Shown here: positions 8,201 to 11,134 of the stretch, piece by piece | Position numbering within the stretch: position 1 is the stretch's first letter | How the letters are laid out: each line of letters opens with the position of its first letter | Source: Phoronis ovalis | Lineage: Eukaryota > Phoronida > Phoronidae | Assembly (NCBI GenBank): GCA_028565635.1 | Contig: JAOXYB010056068.1 | Location: 1 to 11,134 of the forward strand | Direction of reading: 5' to 3' | Length of the DNA stretch: 11,134 bases | Program-made: the position numbers and the translations under genes | Notes under the pieces: generated by a model | Databases searched by the model: none | Seen by the model: the letters and a program-made list of their open reading frames with translations, nothing else | Told to the model about the DNA's origin: nothing

Positions 8201-10899
8201 TTCTTTTACTCTCGCAAGAAGTATTAGATCTACTATGTACCAACGACGTACTGCTGTTACCGGAGGTATTGGTAGATCGTGATTCCTATCAACAAATATC
8301 TTTAGTAACATAAATTTAACTAGGAAGGATGAATGCAGATATAAGATAGACATTAATAAAAAAAAATTCAAATTTTTAAGTTTTTATCTTGGCTGCCTTA
8401 CAACTATAGAAAACAAACGTGCCGCTATGCTTTCAAACATTATATGTTATCATGCCCTATATATAAATAAATTGACGTGTGAGCTAGTATTTACTCAGTC
8501 TGAATAAATCATCCGTTAATGTTGCGTACCTTCTCAACTAACGTCAGGGCTTAACCAAGTCAATTTTTGTTTATTATACCGAAAGCAGAAGCACGATAAT
8601 CCCTTTATTTATATATAAAGTATCCGCAAAAGTATTGGAACCAATCAAATTACAACTTACAATAATCACAGTGGTCCACACGCAACCATTCATAAGTGAT
8701 TTCACTGGAATGTTACGTAAAGAATATACATTTTACAGGAATACATTAGTGGGTTTTTTGAGGCAGGCAAGACATTCCATAGCATTTTTTGACATATAGC
8801 CTAACACTGTAGAAAAGCTGATATCCTATTATAAATGCAATAGATTAGATATCTGTGTTAAGACCCAAATCGCGTGATTTTAAGAGCTGAAGTGCGAGGC
8901 GTAAAATTTGTCAACTGAAATAGATGATAAAATCAGCTCTTGTAAACCAATAAATGCATGAAAACAGCATTTAACCTTTACATCACGACAGATTGGTCAC
9001 ATCTTTGCTCTCGGTGGACTCATTTGACAATTTCCGTAAGAGATCCATTTTCTCTTTTGTGTATAAAATGCTTTATGACCGAAACAAATTATGTTAAGCA
9101 CAAAATTAATTGTACCGGAATACCGCTAAGCACTCTTTATTTATTACCGGAATATATTGTCATGTACTATATGCTGGACTGAATGCATAACTAACAAAAT
9201 AACAAAATAATTGCACTGTCTCATGTCAACCTACTATCTCGGCAGATAAGCTCAAGGCACGCAGATGCATGATAACACATTAATAAACACCATTATATTT
9301 CTAATTTAGCGGAACTTGTCAGAACGCATCGTGTATAAATAATATATTTTGGAAAACATGTAAAATTCAACATTGATCATAAATAACGATTTGTGTTATA
9401 CTAATTCCATTCAAATCTCAGTATTTAAGGCAATGTTTGAAAAACTGTGATGTGCGTCCAGGTGTGCCCGTGGAACTATTACTATTACAATTACTAGTTC
9501 CTGCCTTCCCTTGCCTTCTAGTAGAGTTTTGACTTTCTCGAGATTTGTAACCATTCAAAACACATTTTTGGCTGAATTTGCTTAAAGCATGAAACAAATA
9601 TAAGCAACAAATATATAAGCAAGAAATACATGCTATCCAATTTGTGCATGTAAATGTACTTCATATTTGAGTAAGACGACTTATAATGTTCCAATATTGT
9701 GGAGAAGTGTGTGAAAATGTGATTTTTTTTTTGGAATCGCTCTTGAAAGGCATTGGAATTTAACGCCGGATATTCAAGAAGTGACTATTTTTGTGTTGAA
9801 AGTTGAAGAAACAGGCTAGGATTTGTGATAAATCGGCGTGTGGATATGAGTGCAGGTACTTGATATTTGGAGCATAAATATTAATTGGAAGATCTAATTC
9901 CCCGCGAAACCCCATAAAACAACATCTTTTTTTTGCAAATTTCAGCTGGCAGATCGAGTTCCCCTGCATTTTTAGCTGGCTGGTGAATTTAAAAAAAATC
10001 GGCTTGCTGGTGAGTGGGGAACAGAGACGATCTTCCAAGCTACATTACCAAATGGTTTATCTAAGCATGAAACATGTAAAAAAATATGCTGGTTTGCTAT
10101 ATAAAGCCATAAAAAATTATCCTCGTTGGGTGCTTCTGATATAACAAAAATTAATTGTGGTTCAGCTGAGACGTTAGTTGAAAAGGTACGAAACACTAAC
10201 GGATGGATTTATTTAGACTGGTATTTGGATCTACAGGGATAAATTTGCAATTACACATAGTGGTGTAGACTGGTCCGACTAGTTCCACTGGCCCAATTTT
10301 TTTAGCAAAGGGACTTTAAAGTTATGAATACAATTTCATAACATGTAAAAATAGTTTGTTTCACGGGGGATGATATAGTGATCTACCTTTCGTGCGATAA
10401 TTGTTGCTTTCGTTTTACTTTCTGATGTTCCATGATTGGATTTAGGTAGTTTGCTGTTGCTACGGACGACTTTATGTTGATGACTGTCACGAGCTATTTT
10501 AACAGGTTTTGGTTTCTGTAATGTACGGTATACATTATAAACATAGTGTTTTGGGGCAGTTGCACCTTCGTTCATTTCACCATATAGCGTTGTATTTTCT
10601 ACGTAATATTTACTTTTCCCTGGTTTGTTTTTTTTGCTTATATCACACAAGAACATGCGACGGTTCGATGTGAAATCAAAATCTAATCAAACATATTGAA
10701 AGTCTCATTACGTGATAGCATTTATATATCCTTTCTTTATAATACGCTTAACCTTATTTTAGCTTACCTCCTGCAATTGTTTTTCTTTTTTCATATGTTT
10801 GCCTTTTGAAGTATCTATTTTCTGCTTAGTCACCAACATGGTACTCGATGCACAAGAAACGCTCGATTCAGAATCCTTTACAGAGATTCTCTGACGGTC
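5096..10899 (-). CDS. Unrecognised multi-exon gene: Lys/Ser-rich protein with Cys-rich C-terminus (5' partial)
   Basis: Exons 10899..10768, 10515..10387, 8285..8151, 7937..7882, 7510..7411, 7110..7042, 6884..6855, 6164..6126, 5687..5487 and 5233..5096 join to 1029 bases (342 residues plus TAA). Every junction has GT..AG and matching phase: phase 0 everywhere except phase 2 between 7882 and 7510. No stop interrupts the join. Residues 1-217 are dense in Lys, Ser and Thr with basic patches (HKKKES, VKKKNK, ATKRKQ), so are probably disordered and possibly nuclear. Residues 218-342 hold 16 Cys: C-x9-C, then RCGPSCGCNVHC, a second CGCNVHC unit, and C-x5-C-x3-C-x3-C-x12-C. The Cys spacing suggests metal binding or disulfides; RCGPSCGC faintly recalls pre-SET zinc clusters, but no SET domain follows. 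I cannot name the family. Upstream exons lie beyond 10899 and probably outside the window. Individual exon edges are less certain than the gene itself. Confidence 0.7.
5400..5405 (-). promoter_or_regulatory. AATAAA polyadenylation signal for a possible proximal 3' end
   Basis: If the donor at 5486 is not used, the exon 9 frame reads through V-S-I-T-Y to TAA at 5471..5469. A canonical AATAAA lies at 5405..5400, 64 bases after that stop. This allows an alternative transcript lacking exon 10. Confidence 0.4.
5476..5667. repeat. 96-bp tandem duplication (two copies) inside exon 9
   Basis: Copies 5476-5571 and 5572-5667 differ at 10 of 96 positions and have no indels. On the minus strand both encode CGCNVHCRRSL(R/K)DSxQCKMS plus an acidic-basic tail. 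Seven differences change six amino acids (R/K, P/R, H/Y, L/V, R/K, I/V) and three are silent. All Cys are kept. Both copies carry the donor-like AAAA|GTTAGT. Confidence 0.93.
5487..5687 (-). CDS. Exon 9, duplicated Cys unit, 67 codons
   Basis: Acceptor ATCCCAAGTCCTCAG (AG at 5689-5688) opens phase 0 with V-M-R-C-G-P-S-C-G-C. Donor AAAA|GTTAGT at 5486 closes phase 0. The exon has 9 Cys in two units, the second lacking the leading RCGPS. An identical donor motif at 5582 between the units could instead splice after the first unit, also in phase 0, giving a one-unit isoform. Reading through the second donor gives an early stop at 5471..5469. Confidence 0.72.
5688..6125 (-). other. Intron 8, 438 bases
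   Basis: Starts GTAAGTTTG and ends CAAGTCCTCAG on the minus strand. A candidate exon ending at GTGAGTAAA (near 5775) after acceptor CACTCCAG has an immediate TAA in the required frame and is not accepted. I see nothing else here. Confidence 0.6.
6126..6164 (-). CDS. Exon 8, 39-base microexon
   Basis: Bounded by acceptor TTTTTATTACTTCAG and donor AAG|GTAAGTTTG, both close to consensus. It encodes 13 residues, QCQTFEPYRPTCK, in phase 0 on both sides, and introduces the first two Cys of the Cys-rich C-terminus. The exon is too short for homology on its own; support is splice strength, phase and Cys content. Confidence 0.65.
6165..6854 (-). other. Intron 7, 690 bases
   Basis: Starts GTAAGTTTATTC after the 30-base exon. 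An open frame continues past the donor to 6670, but in a different frame from the spliced protein. A 29-base block (6382..6354) between GATTGTCCCCAG and GTATTC looks like an exon but would shift the frame. A short GAA run lies at about 6578-6590 on the plus strand. Confidence 0.5.
6855..6884 (-). CDS. Exon 7, 30-base microexon
   Basis: Acceptor TTATCTTTTTTAG (AG at 6886-6885) and donor CCCCG|GTAAGTTTA are both strong. In phase 0 it reads KQRQMTLKSP. One other frame is also open, and it continues into the intron, but the phases of both neighbouring exons select this one. Confidence 0.62.
7042..7110 (-). CDS. Exon 6, basic, 23 codons
   Basis: Acceptor AATTTCACAG (AG at 7112-7111), donor AAG|GTACACG, phase 0 on both sides. 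Begins KMAPPRVTPATKRKQ and ends KLVGK. The ATKRKQ patch is a possible nuclear localisation signal. The ATG near its start could in principle begin a shorter protein, but the acceptor and the open exon upstream argue for an internal exon. Confidence 0.65.
7411..7510 (-). CDS. Exon 5, Ser motif then Lys-rich tail
   Basis: Acceptor ACATTTCCTACAG (AG at 7512-7511), donor CAACAG|GTATTATT. The first base completes a Ser codon split with exon 4 (AG|T). It then reads LTSVASSVALVCDGDG, followed by SSKGVKKKNKQ. The TS-x-ASS-x-x-LV core resembles matching stretches in exons 1 and 3. The frame also stays open upstream of the acceptor, so a longer exon cannot be excluded. Confidence 0.68.
7511..7881 (-). 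other. Intron 4, 371 bases, phase 2
   Basis: Starts GTAAAGCC and ends TTTCCTACAG. Nothing further is recognised inside. It is the only intron in the set that is not phase 0. Confidence 0.6.
7882..7937 (-). CDS. Exon 4, Lys/Ser-rich, 56 bases
   Basis: A long pyrimidine run (CTGTTTTTTTTTTCCAG) makes this the best acceptor in the window; donor TCGAG|GTAAAG. Phase 0 in, phase 2 out: KSSSENKHKKKESISTTS plus two bases of a Ser codon. The phase matches exon 5 exactly. Confidence 0.7.
8151..8285 (-). CDS. Exon 3, Ser/Thr-rich, 45 codons
   Basis: Acceptor ATTTGTTGATAG (AG at 8287-8286), donor AAAG|GTATGTTC, phase 0 on both sides, 135 bases. It reads ESRSTNTSGNSSTSLV, then NTSCESKRNTSTGKG and a KPKAK end. 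The TSGNSSTSLV core aligns with exons 1 and 5. An internal ACAG|GTAAAG could act as an alternative donor. Confidence 0.72.
8495..8568 (+). repeat. Left terminal inverted repeat of the 1.7-kb element
   Basis: Homologous to 3266-3340, with a one-base deletion (AAATCATCC for AAATCCATCC) and a few substitutions. The first base is T where the small element has C. Confidence 0.8.
10147..10221 (-). repeat. Right terminal inverted repeat of the 1.7-kb element
   Basis: Read on the minus strand it begins CCAGTCTAAATAAATCCATC and continues CGTTAGTGTTTCGTACC and TCAACTAACGT before diverging around AGCTGAACCACAATTAATTT. It pairs with 8495-8568. Confidence 0.8.
10387..10515 (-). CDS. Exon 2, Lys-rich, 43 codons
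   Basis: Donor CGAAAG|GTAGATC at 10386, phase 0. Acceptor ACCGTACATTACAG (AG at 10517-10516) gives phase 0 entry and starts KPKPVKIARD; the exon ends TIIARK. The same frame stays open upstream to about 10682 with an ATG at 10656..10654, so a longer exon or alternative start is possible. The only acceptor at that upstream edge (TTGATTAG, AG at 10684-10683) would not match the phase of exon 1. Confidence 0.65.
10768..10899 (-). CDS. Exon 1 of those visible, Ser then Lys-rich, 44 codons
   Basis: Acceptor TTCACATCAACAG (AG at 10901-10900), donor CAGGAG|GTAAGC, phase 0 on both sides, 132 bases. It reads DRQRISVKDSESSVSCASST, then a TSKGKHMKKEKQ stretch. It opens on an acceptor rather than a start codon, so the gene continues upstream. 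The VSCASSTMLV core aligns with exons 3 and 5. Confidence 0.68.
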
Positions 10900-11134
10900 C
10901 TGTTGATGTGAATATATCATCGCAATATATACAAATGAAGTTAAATAATGTTCAATGTAAGAAATACATATAATTATGTATTACTTTAGCACACTTTACT
11001 AAACAGAAAATGTATTTTGCCAGGAAGTAGTTGACAAAGTATACATGTACATGGTACAGGTACAAAAGCATGCATGCAGGATGACTTTTTCAAATTCTAC
11101 ACCACGTGACAAACCGCTTAAACGGCATATAAAT
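10900..11134. other. Upstream intron of the Ser/Lys-Cys gene; no exon recognised
   Basis: AT-rich sequence preceding the acceptor at 10900 on the minus strand. I found no block with both acceptor and donor and a compatible open frame, so the 5' end of the gene probably lies beyond the window. Confidence 0.4.

Larger units (their letters stand above)
8495..10221. mobile_element. Larger TIR element, 1727 bp, same family as 3266-3737, opposite sense
   Basis: Left end 8495-8568 (TCAGTCTGAATAAATC.., CGTACCTTCTCAACTAACG.., GGGCTTAACC) and right end 10147-10221 (inverse, ending TTTAGACTGG) match the terminal repeats of the 472-bp element. Internal sequence 8569 to ~8680 also matches the small element's right side (GCAGAAGCACGATAATCCC, ACCAATCAAATTRCA). 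The flanks are TATTTAC and TATTTGG, 5 of 7 bases alike, fitting a decayed 7-bp duplication. The open frames inside are short and none looks like a transposase, so it is non-autonomous or dead. More substitutions in its ends suggest it is older than the small one. It could instead be two separate fragments, but the inverted pairing and flanks favour one element. Confidence 0.72.
8286..10386 (-). other. Intron 2, 2101 bases, holding a transposon
   Basis: Starts GTAGATCAC and ends TTGTTGATAG. Most of it is the 1.7-kb TIR element at 8495-10221. Removing the element and one target copy leaves about 367 bases, similar to neighbouring introns. I see no supported exon in the rest. Confidence 0.6.

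Noticed and set aside
8958-9182. 74-codon plus-strand frame inside the larger transposon
   Set aside because: No transposase-like motif or acidic triad could be recognised; composition fits AT-rich background.
9760-10196. Two overlapping minus-strand frames (92 and 74 codons) inside the larger transposon
   Set aside because: Short, overlapping in different frames, no recognisable domain; no evidence of transposase.

Overview
The window is eukaryotic genomic DNA. It is strongly AT-rich, has no bacterial-style gene packing, and its coding signal is broken into short blocks bounded by GT..AG splice signals, with introns of roughly 160 to 2100 bases. The intron structure, one recognisable protein family and short-TIR DNA transposons suggest an invertebrate animal. 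A lophotrochozoan such as a mollusc is plausible, but nothing here proves it. All coding signal I can support is on the minus strand.

Layout, left to right. (1) Positions 1-350 are AT-rich 3' flank with two small degenerate repeats. (2) Positions 351-1880 hold the 3' part of a GNAT-type acetyltransferase gene. Two exons (1880..1590 and 1093..351) join in matching phase to give about 343 residues with two GNAT-like halves; the start codon was not found. (3) Positions 1881-5095 carry no gene I can support, apart from a compact 472-bp TIR transposon (3266-3737) with a perfect 7-bp target duplication. (4) Positions 5096-10899 hold the 3' part of a second gene, assembled here from ten small exons that keep one open frame across nine splice junctions (342 residues, 5' end missing). 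I do not recognise the protein. Its first ~217 residues are rich in Lys, Ser and Thr; its last ~125 are rich in Cys (16 Cys). A 96-bp tandem duplication sits in the penultimate exon, and three exons share a related Ser-rich motif. (5) The largest intron of this gene (8286-10386) contains a 1.7-kb relative of the small transposon (8495-10221), with the same ends.

The acetyltransferase gene lies downstream of the Ser/Lys-Cys gene in the same orientation, about 3.2 kb from its 3' end. Nothing indicates that the two work together. The most interesting content is the unrecognised modular gene: alternating Ser-motif and Lys-rich exons, phase-0 microexons, a duplicated Cys unit and two possible 3' ends. 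All exon calls come from splice motifs, frame continuity and composition by eye; no transcript or database evidence was available.
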